Assembly: GCA_033239125.1 (NCBI GenBank)
Contig: BSWB01000001.1
Location: 6,646,501-6,710,500 of the forward strand
DNA: 64,000 nucleotides
DNA from: Fagopyrum homotropicum
Taxonomy: Eukaryota > Streptophyta > Magnoliopsida > Caryophyllales > Polygonaceae
Reading direction: 5' to 3'
Shown here: positions 42,511 through 53,621 of the stretch, one piece after another
How the letters are laid out: the number at the start of each line of letters is the position of its first letter
Position numbering within the stretch: position 1 is the first letter of the stretch
Position numbers and translations under genes: made by a program
The notes under the pieces: generated by a model
What the model was told of the DNA's origin: nothing
Seen by the model: only the letters and a program-made list of their open reading frames with translations
The model's database searches: none

Positions 42511-44040
42511 CGAGATCTTGCATGGCTGGAGAAGGATATCCACTTCCCGGATTCTGACAGCCAGTTATCCACCTTGGAGATAGTACCTGATTTGTTGGCT
42601 GAAATCCGACAAAAGTAGGAGAGTTGCCCAGCTTTGACGCAGATCCGAGACCGGATGTCTCGAGGAGAGGCAACACAATTTGCAATCGGTGCTGATGGGA
42701 TCTTGAGACGCCAGGAGCGGGTATGTGTGTCGTCAGATTGAGAGTTGAGACAGAGGATCCTACAGGGGGCTCACTCTTCACCTTACTTAGTACACCCCGG
42801 TGTGAGTAAGATGCATCAGGATATCAAACGCTCTTTCTGGTGGGGAGATTTGAAGCCAAACATCACGAGATATGTAGCTCAGTATGCGACCTGTCAGCAG
42901 ATCAAGATCGAGCATCATAGACTAGGAGACGAGCTACACCCACTCCCCGTTCCTCAGTGGAAGTGGGAAGACATCTCTATGGATATTGTTACCGGTTTGA
43001 GACCGATTCGAGGCTTTGATGTTATTTGGGTCATAGTAGATCGAACGACGAAGACCACACATTTCATTACGATCAAAGAAACGTGGCAGGTAAGTCGATT
43101 GGCAGAAGACTTCACTAGACAAATAGTGAGACTTCACAGAGTACCTAGGACTATAATCTTTGACAAAGACGGACGGTTCACCTCGAGGTTCTGGAAGCAA
43201 GTGCATGCCACCCTAGGTACGAGTTTGCAGTTCACGACTGCTTATCATCCTCAGACCGATGGTCAGTCCGAGCAGACCATCCAGACTTTGGAGGACATGT
43301 TGAAAGCTTGTGTGTTAGACTGGGGACAGGTGTGACCAGATCACCTTCCCTTAGTAGAGTTTTCGTATAACAACAGTTGGTACACATCGATCAGGATGGC
43401 TCCTTATGAGGCTTTATACGGACAGAGATGCCATACACCGCTGTGTTGGGATGAGCTGAGTAGTTCTAGTGGAGTAGCACCTGAGCAGATTCAGGATGAC
43501 ATGACTCGAGTAGCGGTAATCCGTGAGCGAATGTTAGCTGCGCCGAGTCAACTGAAGTCTTATGCAGAAAAGAGTTGCAGACCTTTGGAGTTCAGAGTTA
43601 GAACTCAGGTTTGGTTGAGAGTATCCCCCGACACGAGGCGTCAGACATTTCGGTGTTAAGGGGAAGTTGAGTCCTAGATACGTCGGACCTTTCGAGATTC
43701 TAGAGCGAGTTGGAGAGGCAGCATACAGACTTGCTTTGCCACCGAGGCTTGAGGATGTTCACCCCGTCTTCCACGTGTCTTAGATACAGGAGTACATACC
43801 GGACTCGAGACACGTCTTCAGTTATGAGGATCTATTGAGCAAGCCAGACCACATGTTCGTTGAGAACCCGGTAGTTGTCTTAGACCGCAGTACGAGACGC
43901 TTGCTTTCGAATAACATACCGATGATGAAGATTCAGTGGTCGATGTGAGGAGCTGATGAGGCGACTGGGGAGACAAAGGATAGTATCCGGAGGAACTATC
44001 CGCAGTTTTACGCTGAGCGGGTTGCACCTTTAGCGTAGTT
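42511..44040 (+). pseudogene. F3 integrase with chromodomain-like C-terminus
   Basis: The zinc region is degenerate (HPGVSKMHQDIKRSFWW, then YATCQQ). The catalytic core is readable at 42745-43335: D (SMDIVTGL), D (IIFDKDGRF) and E (SEQTIQTLE), with TAYHPQTDGQ. A TGA replaces Trp at 43333. After 43630 a frameshift leads to the GPY/F-type module (LSPRYVGPFEILERVG) and a chromodomain-like tail (VVVLDRSTRRLLSNNIPMMK...). There is one further stop, and Gly in place of the usual Trp of ATWE. The chromodomain places F3 among the chromoviruses, most like Tekay. Confidence 0.82.
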
Positions 44041-44190
44041 GTGTGTTTTGGTTTTTCCTTTTGTTGAGTTGCATACGCTTGTGTGACGTTCTGAGTTACG
44101 TGCCCCATTTGGAAATATATGAGTTGTGTTCGGCTTCTGTGTTGTTGTTATGTGATCGTTCGGGCTATTGCAAGTTACGGGACGAAACTT

Positions 44191-44208
44191 CTTTTTAGGG
44201 GGATTTGA
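44191..44208 (+). promoter_or_regulatory. F3 polypurine tract
   Basis: TTTTTAGGGGGATTTGA directly before the 3' LTR at 44209, as expected for the plus-strand primer. Confidence 0.75.
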
Positions 44209-45973
44209 TGTAAGATCCCAGTTTCACCTCCACTGCCCCTGCGGTGAAGAAGGCCACCCCAACGGTCTTGGTGTTTGTAACCGCCCCCGCGGTGACAAAA
44301 GGCCGCCCCTGCGGCCGGCCGCACGACACAGGCATTCCCCCCTACGGATTCGCTGCAGATCGCGCCCGATCTGTTTTCGTTCGTTTTATTTTCTTTTCGT
44401 AGATAGAATATCTGATCTTCTATCTTTTGGGTCTGCTTCCTTATCTTCTTTCAAACCCTAGACGTCCTTTCCATCTAGCTTTCCCGCCTCTTCTATATAT
44501 TCCCGTCTTTTCTTCTTTTTCCTGTTTCTTGCTTACGCCTTCTTCAACTCTAGAGTATTGCAGTCTTGCTTCTTGTGACCTTGCTGAACGTGAAGTTCTT
44601 CCTCCCTTGTTCTTCATCACGTTCATGTTGTGGTTGCATGCCCATCCTTCTGTTTTGTTTTCTTCTTTCGTTCTTCCTTTTCTTTTCTCCAAGAATCAAG
44701 TTTGAACCTTGATTCTTGTTTGCATCCCTGTTGTTGATGTGTTGTTGTTCTCAGGCTCTTTTGGTTGAGTCTTGACGTGGTTGGATCAAAGGTTTAAGCT
44801 TTGAATCCCTTGCTGAGAGTTTGTTGTCGAGAAGAAACCCCGACAGTGTCTTCTATCATTGCACCGCACCCGCACACTCTCACCCTGCGGCAAGCGGCCC
44901 CTGCACTTTGCTCCGCCACCCCTGTGCCTTGCTTCGCCGCCCTTGCGGTTCCTGTAACTCCCGTTCTTGTGAGTTGCTTCCTTCCTTACTTTCCTCGTTC
45001 CTTTCTTTGATTCTTATGGATGTTTCTTGCCCCCTGAGTATGTTGTAAGACTATGGTTGAGCCCTTAGCATGTGGAGATCTCTTAGAGATCATTGAGACT
45101 AGAAGTTATAGACTTCTATCAACCGTGTCGTTCCTGATTCATGATACTTGTGTGTACAGGCTTTCCTTGCTCCTTTCCTGAGGGAAACTGAGTTGTTCTC
45201 TCAGTTGTTACTGAGCTTTTAGATTACCTTTGAGTGAGGTAAGTCCCTTGGACTTACTTAGCTTCATTCCGTATATTGGTTGGAGTGTTTTGACTTGTTT
45301 GTGTTGATTATCATGTTTTAACGGATAACCGGAGTATGATTCACCCTTTATAACCTTAACTGGCCCAAGTGTATGATTATCGGACGGTGACCACTTGTCT
45401 AGTTCTACAGAAGACTAGAATGTGCTCTTGCAACCCAAGCCCGTAGGTAACGGATATTACTGATCTATTCCTATTGGTAGACGGAAGCGGAGGCGAGTTT
45501 CGGGAGATTCTCGTGTGACAAAAGAAGTTGAATTATTAATGCATAACTATAAGAAAGATAATAACCGGTTGAGTATGAGCATGCTATATGTTTATTTTAC
45601 CTTATGTGTGTTTGTTCCTTTACGTTCTTTCTGATATCTAGAATGTTAGCTAACGGTTTATACCGATGTTGTAGATGTTCCTCAAGCTTAGGATGTTGCT
45701 GAGTGATCCGGACGGTGTGGTCAGCCGGGGTTCCCGTACATTATAGGACAGGATCGGGTTTATATTTATGTTGTTGCTTTCCTTGTTTTGAACTCGACTG
45801 CGAGTCTTTTACGCTTTCCTTTGTTTTAACCTTTGGTTTTATATTGAGTTTTGGTTTTCATTCGTTTGTGCCTTGTTGTAAAGTCCGTGGTGTTGTTGCT
45901 ACTCTGAGGGTCGGGACTCATTGTGAGGTCTTAGTCCGTAACGCTTCGAGTTCTCAAAACTTATGGTGTTACA
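44209..45973 (+). repeat. F3 3' LTR
   Basis: 1765 bp, TGTAAGATCCC to GGTGTTACA, uninterrupted. Its GTG-TTGTT-GCTAC segment near 45895 shows the empty F2 target. Hairpin clusters are at 44228-44318 and 44862-44950. Differences from the 5' LTR are numerous (several per cent by eye), so F3 is older than F2. Confidence 0.9.
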
Positions 45974-47240
45974 AAAAAGCATAAAATAATCCGAAGTGAT
46001 AAAGGAGGCGAATATGATTAACCGTTCAACGCATTCTGTAGAGAACACGGCATTGTTCATCAAACAATCTCTCCTTATTCTCCACAATTTAATGGAGTTG
46101 CGGAACGCAAAAACCGAACTCTAAAAGAGATGATGAATGCAATGTTGTAGGAATCTGGATCACCCCAAAACATGTGAGGGGAGCATTGCTTACCACAAAC
46201 TACATCCTCCATAAAATACCACATAAAGTAACTAGCAAAACGTCATACAAGTTGTGGAAAGGTAATATACCTTCGTACAAATACCTAAAAGTGTATGGTG
46301 CCTCGTTAAAGTAGTAGTGTCACTTCCAAAAAAGCTCATCATTGGGCCTAAAACCGTTGATTGTATTTTCATCGGATATGCACACAATAGTAGTGCTTAT
46401 CGGTTTGGTACATAAATCGGATATACTAGATACTAATGTTAATACGATAATGGAATCAAGGAATGTGTTCTTCTTTGAAAATGTCTTTCCTTATAAAGAT
46501 AAAGAGTATTCGAAACGAACTTGTGAATAACGAGACGATGACACCTCTACTTCCGCACAAAACGATCTTGAAGAGGAAGAATCTCCAAGGAGCAAAAGGG
46601 TTCGGAAAGAGAAACTCTGTGGTGATGAGTTCATAACGGCTTTTCTTTCGGAGAACGAACCTAGAACTTATAAGGAAATTAAGCCTACACCTTACGCACC
46701 TTCCTTGAAGCAAGCGGAAAAAAGTGATATAGACTCCATCATGTAGAATCACACATGAAAGTAGTAGATATGCCTCAAGGTACCAAAACAATTGGGTGCA
46801 AATGGATTTTCAAAAGAAAGTTGATAACCGATTTCTCAATAGAGAAGTACAAGGCTAGCTAGGCTTGTGGGGTAAGGATTTCGTCAAAAAAGAAGACTTG
46901 GATTTATTTGACACCTATTCTCCAGTAACGAGAATAACTTCTATAACATGCTAATTGCAATAAAGACATTACGAAACCTTGAAATCCACCAAATGGATGT
47001 CAAAACTACCTTTCTAAACGGAGTGTTAGAAGAGGAGATATATATGAAACAACCCGACGGATATGTTGTTTCCGGACAAGAAAACAAAGTGTGCAACCTT
47101 GCAAAATCCCTATACAGATTCAAATAAACTCCAAAGTAGTGACACAAAAAGTTTGACAATGTAATGATGTCAAATGTTTTCAAAATTACTGAAAGCGGCA
47201 AATGCATTAAAAAGTCTACTACTAATGAACACTTATAGTT
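45974..47240 (+). pseudogene. Ty1/copia pol relic, 3' part
   Basis: It continues the copia integrase from 21384: IKIIRSDKGGEYD, then SPYSPQFNGVAERKNRTL (catalytic Glu), followed by degraded spacer and an RT frame (GCKWIFKRKL, MDVKTTFLNGVLEEEIYMKQP). It fades after SLYRFK near 47130-47240, before the YVDD box, so the 3' part of the element is missing. Many stops and frameshifts make this the oldest recognisable layer of the nest. Confidence 0.8.
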
Positions 47241-47637
47241 GATTCGAAAATTTTTGTAAAGGCTTTTCAAAATAGAGAGACACAAGCAGGATGCGTCGCA
47301 GGACGTCTATGAACTTCACGTGTGAGGCGTTACCTGCTTCGATTTGTGTTGTATAATTGGTGCAAAAACATCACGGTCAATAACATCATCATGCTAAATT
47401 CTCCTATTTATTATTTACTTGCATTATTGATGAACGGCCTCCCATTTTCATTTTAACCCTAAAGCTAACTAGCATCTATGGTATACCGGTCCCATTGTTT
47501 AATAAACATTTGTCAGTGAACTTATTAATTTGACTTATCTTATAGTTATTTAATCTACTTATTGAAAGAATCTTGACGTGTGTGATAATGAAAATTTTTA
47601 GATTTATAAAATATTATTCTCTTATACTTATTTACTC
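47241..47637. other. Unassigned DNA
   Basis: AT-rich sequence after the copia relic. I see no gene, LTR edge or repeat. Confidence 0.35.
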
Positions 47638-47640
47638 TAA

Positions 47641-47932
47641 GGGCCCGTTTGTTTCCAACTTCGGAAACGGAAACGAAATGAAGACGAATTTAGTCCATAT
47701 CTATATCCTTATTCATGAAATTGTATGGAAACATTCCTTGTAACTTAAGGCAAATTGCACTTGATTCCTCACATTTTATTACCTTATAGGGTATCAAAAG
47801 TAATCAAACTCTACTCCAATTACTTCAAACCACAAGGAATGATTCCAAAAACTTTCATGAACAAGGATATACGTATGGACTAGATTTGTTTCCATTCCGT
47901 TTCCGATTCCGGAGTTAAAACCAAACGGGCCC
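47641..47932. mobile_element. Tourist/PIF-Harbinger-like MITE
   Basis: 292 bp with terminal inverted repeats beginning GGGCCCGTTTG at both ends. The similarity continues inward (CTTCGGAAACGGAAACG versus CTCCGGAATCGGAAACGG). It is flanked by TAA on both sides (47638-47640, 47933-47935), the duplication typical of PIF/Harbinger. It is too short to encode a transposase. Confidence 0.8.
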
Positions 47933-48277
47933 TAAAACTGTAACATTTTGATCCTAATATAAAATATCGGTGATTTGCTTCTATTACTTATAACTCCGTT
48001 TTATAGTCCATCTGTGTCGGACTTTTAACATTTAGAGCCGCGAAAGGTATGAGTCCCACAAAGAGCATCGAGAATAGTTTTAAATTCTAGAGAAATAATG
48101 AGAGAAAGAGGACCCAAAATTTTTCATTTTGTGAAATGGACCTCTAATAAATTTACTACATAAAATAGGTCTGAAAAGTATAAATTAGACTACTGTAGAC
48201 ATTGAATTGAAAAGAGAGGGGTGCAGGCTTTTTTTTGAAATGATTTGATCTTAATATTTTGGGGAAAAAAAAAACAA
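47933..48277. other. Unassigned AT-rich DNA
   Basis: Apart from the MITE target duplication (47933-47935), nothing is recognised. It has short homopolymer runs near 48230-48275. Confidence 0.35.
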
Positions 48278-48712
48278 TGCTTACCCACAAATAGATTACC
48301 CAGGAATACATTACCCAAGAATTTTGAGATTACCCAGAAATAGATTACCCAAGAAGTTTTACATTAACCAAGAAGTTTGACTGTTTTAGATTACCCCGAA
48401 ATATATTACCCAGGAAGATGACAAGTTTCAGCTTACCCCGAAATACATTACCCAGGAAGATGAGAAGTTGGAGATTATCCATGGATACAAACAAACACTG
48501 CTTACCCACAAATAGAAAATGTAAACAAACATTGCTTACCCACAAATAGAACAGAAAGTTTCAGTGTTTTAGATTCACAAAAAGAAGAGAAGAGAAGTTT
48601 CAAATTACCCACAAATACATTACCCAAGAAGTTTGAGATTACCCAGAAATAAGAACAAACACTGCTTACCCAAAAATAGGAACAAACACTGCTTACCCAC
48701 AAATACATTCCG
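48278..48712. repeat. Degenerate TTACCCA short-repeat array
   Basis: The unit ATTACCCA(C/G)AAATA or close variants recurs about twenty times, often as pairs separated by CAGGAA or CAAGAAGTTT. The larger unit AACAAACACTGCTTACCCAAAAATA also recurs. Frames on the minus strand (FLGNVFRGNLK-like) are products of the repeat. It could be a diverged minisatellite or the subterminal repeat zone of an unrecognised transposon. Confidence 0.6.
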
Positions 48713-49037
48713 GTGAAGAAGAAGCTCAACAAGCCGTCCAGATTTCTGCGTTTCAATGAGAAGAAGAAAAGAGCTGCATATGGATACCCAAAAATAAATT
48801 TAGGTTTGAAAGGAGGGAAGAAGAAGGGACAAAGGAGGGAAAAAGATGGGCTGACTGAATTGATTGGACTATTTTCTGATTTTTTCTACATGTCACCCAT
48901 CAAATCAAATGAAACCTATGTAACTTACTTTTCTGATTTTTTTTTTCTACAATAGGAGCCCATTTTCTAAATGAAATGATGAAAGACCCTAAATCTAAAC
49001 TCTACATTTTAAAAGGCCCACATTGCAAATTCAGCCA
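48713..49037. other. Unassigned DNA
   Basis: Contains a short lysine-rich frame (48713-48955) that I do not consider a gene, and a local direct repeat of TTCTGATTTTTTCTACA (near 48875 and 48930). Confidence 0.35.
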
Positions 49038-49231
49038 ATTCTAGATAGTCGATTATTGGTGACTTGATCGAGGTACTCCCTCCTTCTCAGGCCTCGTGCA
49101 TGTGGCTAGTAGCAGGCCAAGTGGGCTTGGTCATAAAGTCTCCGACTACCTCATAGTGAATTTAGCATGGTCTAAGTACCTAGATGGACTTTTTTTTTTT
49201 TTTTTTTTATAACAAATAGTAGATTCTAGAT
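49038..49231 (+). mobile_element. SINE-like retroposon candidate
   Basis: The direct repeat ATTCTAGAT at 49038-49046 and 49223-49231 bounds about 175 bp ending in 19 T residues (49190-49208). A tract GATCGAGGTACTCCC near the left end is only weakly like a Pol III box B. Some plant SINEs end in a T-rich tail, but a clear box A is not visible, so the class is uncertain. Confidence 0.35.
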
Positions 49232-49385
49232 TTAAATGGTTGGGATATGTTGCATTTGTAAGCACATTTTTGTAGGGCCTCCCATCCGAGCATTAGACAG
49301 CTTGATTTGACCATATCCATTCAATTACTTCTAAGGTAAATTCATAAATCAATCGGAAAGACCGGCCTTAGGGTTATATTATCAG
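49232..49385. other. Unassigned DNA
   Basis: No gene or repeat recognised. Confidence 0.3.
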
Positions 49386-49690
49386 ATAAGTTATTCGGGT
49401 TCGATTTTGTGTTTGACTGGTCAAAAGCTCGGCTCGAGCTCGTTTATTTTCTAAACGATGCGAATATGAACACATTTTAAAGCTTGTATAAGATTTATGA
49501 TCGGCTCGTTTATAAACTGAGCATGTCAATTCTCAGCTCGTTCGGCAAAAATAACACTATATGAGCATTATTTTAGTCAAGTTATTCGGGTTTGACTCGT
49601 CAAAAGCTTGACTCAAGCTCGTTCACTTTTTAAATGAGTCGACACAATCTTACAGCTCGTATAAAATTTAGGATTGGCTCGTATAACACC
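49386..49690. repeat. Diverged direct repeat pair rich in GCTCG
   Basis: Two units (about 49386-49530 and 49577-49690) share the order GTTATTCGGGTT, GTCAAAAGCT, CTCGTT, CTCGTATAA-like, GGCTCGT. The first includes CTCGGCTCGAGCTCG. It is likely an old local duplication within an unclassified repeat. Confidence 0.5.
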
Positions 49691-50331
49691 CCTAACCAGA
49701 CCACATAAAATTTATCTTCTTAAAAAGTAAACTATTTGTTTTTTTTTGAAAGCGGTTAGGATGAACTACCTTCTAGAGATAGCCCATCCTAAATCATCTT
49801 TGCGGATGAGAAAACGAACTTCGGGATCGTCAGAAAAGGTTCGATATTTTCAATGAACACATGTCTGATTTAGACTTACTCAAAGGAACGAAGATCCAGT
49901 TAGGAGTCGAAAATGATCATCTCGATCTCCCAAGGACAACTCCAACATCCTTGAAGTGTCTTAATAAATATAAGTTATCACCCTCATTCTCGATCTTTTT
50001 GATATTCAATCCGATTAATTTTTAAGTCCAATTTTTAGCTTAAAAATTTGTGCTTTAATTACTGATTTAAAGTTATAACTAAACTATTATAGTGACTAAA
50101 ATGATAGTAGAAAACTATAAATTTATTATAATAGATTTAGATATACTTTTATTGAGTGGACCTTATAGAATAACTTTCCTGACTGGTGTTGTCATTTTTG
50201 TTTAATTCTCACCTGTCAATTTTATAGATCCACTGTGCATTCATACCATTAACAGTTACTTCATTAATGGCGAATTTACTTCACTAATAACTACGTACTG
50301 TTTATTGCTCTCCCAAGTTAATGCAACCAGT
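49691..50331. other. Unassigned AT-rich DNA
   Basis: No gene, RNA or repeat recognised. Confidence 0.35.
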
Positions 50332-50518
50332 AAACCAACATGAAAAATAGACATGAAAAATTCGCTCCAGATGAAAACCTGTGTCACAGTAGATCCACTT
50401 ATTGTAAGGTCTTTCAAAAGGCAATTAGTCTTGAAATTTCATCAATTGAGATTGAGAATGATAATTTGGTGTTCATCAACTCGCTCCAAATGAAAACCAA
50501 CATGAAAAATAGACATGA
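50332..50518 (+). repeat. Local direct repeat pair
   Basis: AACCAACATGAAAAATAGAC (50332-50356 and 50494-50518) and TCGCTCCARATGAAAACC (near 50362 and 50481) occur twice in swapped order. This indicates a local duplication of about 130-160 bp followed by divergence. Confidence 0.55.
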
Positions 50519-51104
50519 TAATATCATATATTTTTTTTTAATGATCTTTAGCTTTATCCAAAATAAGGTTCATCACATCTTTAGGAAAAATCAACACTAT
50601 AACCGATAGGTTGACGCTGCTAAAAAAAAACTTAATGTTATAATTTTGATTTAGTATTCAATGATCCAAAAATTAAAAAAAAATACTATATTGTTAGAAA
50701 GTATGAGGATTTACATATGGTCGGGTAGTGGCATAATAGTAGTTGTTTATGTGTTTATGAGAATATAATAGGCTTATTATTCCTTTATTATTGATATGGA
50801 ATATTTAGTCCTCCACATGTCCCATTATGTGTAACCGTTTTATTAGGGCCGACCCTTGAGATTTTCGTGTCCTGGATGATATATTGTTCTTGTATGGCCC
50901 GAGTTAACATGCAGCGATTTGAACTATACAAAACATTGAGTTCAATAATAAAAAATCAAATCCGGATGTTCTATGTGAAAATTTAGTTATTATATCATCA
51001 AAAAAAAACTGGGAAGAACTACATAACAAACTAACTTGCGTGTAACTTAAAAAACCAATTTATAGCGATTATAAGTTGAAATTTTTTTCTTAAGAATAAG
51101 AATA
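50519..51104. other. Unassigned AT-rich DNA up to duplication junction
   Basis: No gene recognised. The segment GAGAATATAATAGGCTTATT near 50759 is the apparent template for filler at 51121-51141. Confidence 0.4.
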
Positions 51105-51141
51105 CAGAGAGAGTATCGCAGAGAATATAATAGGCTTATTA
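51105..51141. other. Tandem-duplication junction with templated filler
   Basis: The first filler, AGAGAGTATCGCAGAGAA, copies sequence also found at about 51238 (and 26765) in the duplicated block. The second (51121-51141) copies 50759-50779 in the end of unit 1. GAGA is shared between the fillers and TTA between the second filler and the block start at 51139. This is the signature of break repair with template switching. Confidence 0.75.
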
Positions 51142-52065
51142 CAACCTAGAAAAACGCAGCAGTTCTTCAATCCATCTTCTAGGGCTTCTATGGAGGGTCT
51201 AAAGACATAATTTTGTACTCTCATCAGCACATACACAAAGAGAGTATCGCAGAGAAGAGGTCGAGATCATTACCGGACAAGCGAGGCTCGATGTGCTCAC
51301 GTGCATGAGGCAAAGACGAAGCTATGACCCCTGTCACTTTGGCGCATCTATGGCTGGGAAATGACGCACCAGCAGCCAGGAGGAACAGCCTCACATGCAG
51401 ATCTGCTCCTTGCTCCAGCGCGAAGACGACGGTAAGGTGTGGCATCCGAAAGCGAGGAGGACGACCTTCCTGTGTGGGCTCGAGGCGAACGACCTTCTTG
51501 GGTGGCTCGAGGCGAACGGCAAACAGGTCGAGGAGGCCATGAGAGTTGAAGGCCGACACTAGGGTTGGGGGGGTTCGGTTTGCACGAGCAGCAGATAAGA
51601 GCAGCCCTCCGGGTTCAGCGTCGACAACGACGGGAAGGCTGACACCGGTCGGCGCCACTGGTGGCGGTAGGGGGTCGCGCCGGCTGTTGCCCAGGGAAGG
51701 AGGGTGGCGGCTCGTTCAAGACGTGGGGTTAGAACTAGGGCTAAAGGGAGAGGTGAGCAGCCACGTAAAAATGAAGAGCGTAACAGCAGGTTTCACTCAA
51801 CTCTTAATGGGCCCAACTGGCTTTCCTATGACGAGCCCAAATGATGAGTCTTGACGAGCCCAAATGGATACCCCTCTTTTGACGGATAAGAGAAGATATA
51901 TCGGATTTGCGTACTTCCTGTGAGTCGAGTCTCACATAAAATAATAAAACATATAAGAAAATATGAGTTCCAAAATCATAAAAAAATTAAAGGAAGGAAA
52001 GTCCAAACCGGTATAATTCCGGTATGACTCAGGAATAGTCGGAATAAAATATTCCGGTTATTACA
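51139..52065 (-). repeat. F5 solo LTR, right part (second copy)
   Basis: Duplicate of 26666-27592, ending TTACA at 52065. Its left 2.1 kb are absent because the duplication begins inside it. Confidence 0.85.
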
Positions 52066-52071
52066 GCTTAT

Positions 52072-52239
52072 GTAGACCTCTATATCGACAAAATAGATAA
52101 ACTAACTCACAATTGCTTCAATGCTTTATCAATGACTACCATTATGGATGAAATACACTTAGAAAGCGTGCCTAAAATATCACAATATTTCATGCTAACA
52201 AATAACCCCATACTTGTCACTTGCTTGTCCCTAAGCAAG
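52072..52239 (-). repeat. F2 second copy 3' LTR end and polypurine tract
   Basis: The LTR end is at 52200 (GCTAACA), followed by the polypurine tract and CTTGCTT/AAGCAAG hairpin (52201-52239). Confidence 0.85.
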
Positions 52240-53621
52240 GTCTTTCAAAGCTTTAAAACTCAAGTTAGGATGAAATATGTGTACCTTCTCAAAGCAAAAC
52301 TTCTTTTGGATGAATGTGCCTTCTAATCAATAGATCATTCTCAAACCTTGCTTCATTCGTTTATAAGACTTTCATATACATAATCAAAGAGTAAAGAGTA
52401 AAGAAAGCTCATGAATTAATCAAACTTCCATGTAAACATCATAACCTTCAAACATTATCAAAATCAATAATAAGAAACTTCAATTTAGATCACCAAGTCA
52501 TATAACATTCTTTTGATCTTAAGGACTTTCAACAAGGTCTAGAATGTGGAAAGGGAAGGAAAACTTTAAGGAATGTGGTGCATGAATCCGGGAAAGTGGA
52601 TAACTACTCTTTTCTTTTTCTCTTGCGGTTCCCGCAACACTTTCAACTTAGAGCTTCGCTCTCTTCTTTTCATTTTACGACTTTACTTTTGGAGTTATGG
52701 ATAGAGGTGCACAAAAACCGAAGCCTAGGAGACTGGCATTTCTCAATTTTTATGAGATGCCTCAAACCTTTAGCGCACATACCATAATCCGCTAGGAATA
52801 TCGCTCAATCCGACTTTGGCAAGACACAAACACCCGGCTATGTGAATGGTGCCGAGTTACTCATCATCATGATTGACTTCCCCAAACCTATAATTTCTTT
52901 CTATTCCTTTGAATGCAAAGTATTGCTTTCATGGCCCTCCCACATCAAACATGCCTTTTTCATTCAATTCCTCCAAATTCCCGGATAGGTAAAGGAGGTC
53001 ATTATTTCAATGAGGGGCTAAATGATCAAAGAAAGAAGAAAGAAAATCGAATTGCCTTAATCATCTCAAAAGAAGCATAAGAACTTATTATGTGATTTCA
53101 ACCTTGATTTCTCAACATGATTTAAGTAACATTCATCACATTATGAAACTTGCAAAAGAGGAATAATCAACTCATTCAATTTCTTTTCAATTCACTATTT
53201 GTTTAAGCATGCGATTGTCATCAAAACTCAATTCACAAGTGGTGATTATCATAGAAATCATCTCTATCCTTAGAAGCACAAAATTTTCAAAATTTTTCAA
53301 TTTTTATGGGTTTTTCAAACTCTTTTTCATGCAATGCAATAATGAAACGTGTAGCAATAGAATGAAACATGCAAGATAGTCTCAATAGAAGCATACAAAG
53401 TGAGTAAGAGTTATTACAACTATTAGTCACACCCCACCCCTTACTTGGAACAAACATTGTCCCTAATGTTCAAAGAAAAGAAAAAGAAGAAAAGAAAGAA
53501 AGAAAAAGAACTCACAAAATGGTGGTGGAGCGGCTAAAACTGTTGATCATCAAGGTCATCACTGCGGTGGAGGCGGTGGTGGAAACGGAGAGAAGCTGAG
53601 ATCATAGTACCGCCCGAACTG
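52240..53621 (-). other. F2 second copy 3' noncoding region
   Basis: The conserved domain is at 52586-52986 with intact closing 9-mers, and the 99-nt block is at 52793-52891. No change from the first copy was seen in the block. Confidence 0.65.

Larger units (their letters stand above)
21385..45973 (+). mobile_element. Tekay/Del-like chromovirus F3 (with nested insertions)
   Basis: A plus-strand Ty3/gypsy element beginning TGTAAGATCCC and ending GTTACA, with a tRNA-iMet primer site, Arg-rich gag, CCHC knuckle, protease, RT, RNase H, integrase and a C-terminal chromodomain-like region. Its 5' LTR is split by F2 (23037-38488), and gag by a 344-bp insertion (39753-40096). Without these it would be about 8.8 kb. 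The flanks are AAGAA (21380-21384) and AAAAA (45974-45978), an imperfect 5-bp duplication. It sits inside the copia integrase gene. All pol frames are interrupted. Confidence 0.88.
26666..51138 (+). repeat. Tandem duplication unit 1 (24.47 kb)
   Basis: The sequence from 26666 reappears from 51139 to the window end in the same orientation, offset 24473 then 24472 bp. The simplest interpretation is a direct tandem duplication whose first unit ends at the filler junction 51105-51138. The unit includes the right part of F5, nearly all of F2, the F3 body, the copia tail and about 3.9 kb of other DNA. Confidence 0.85.

Noticed and set aside
48713..48955. Small lysine-rich protein gene
   Set aside because: 80 codons, low complexity, no homology recognised, and next to a repeat array and T-rich repeats.
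49386..49690. Another member of the CGRCCG palindrome system
   Set aside because: The CTCGAGCTCG repeats lack the CGRCCG core and are not in an LTR context.
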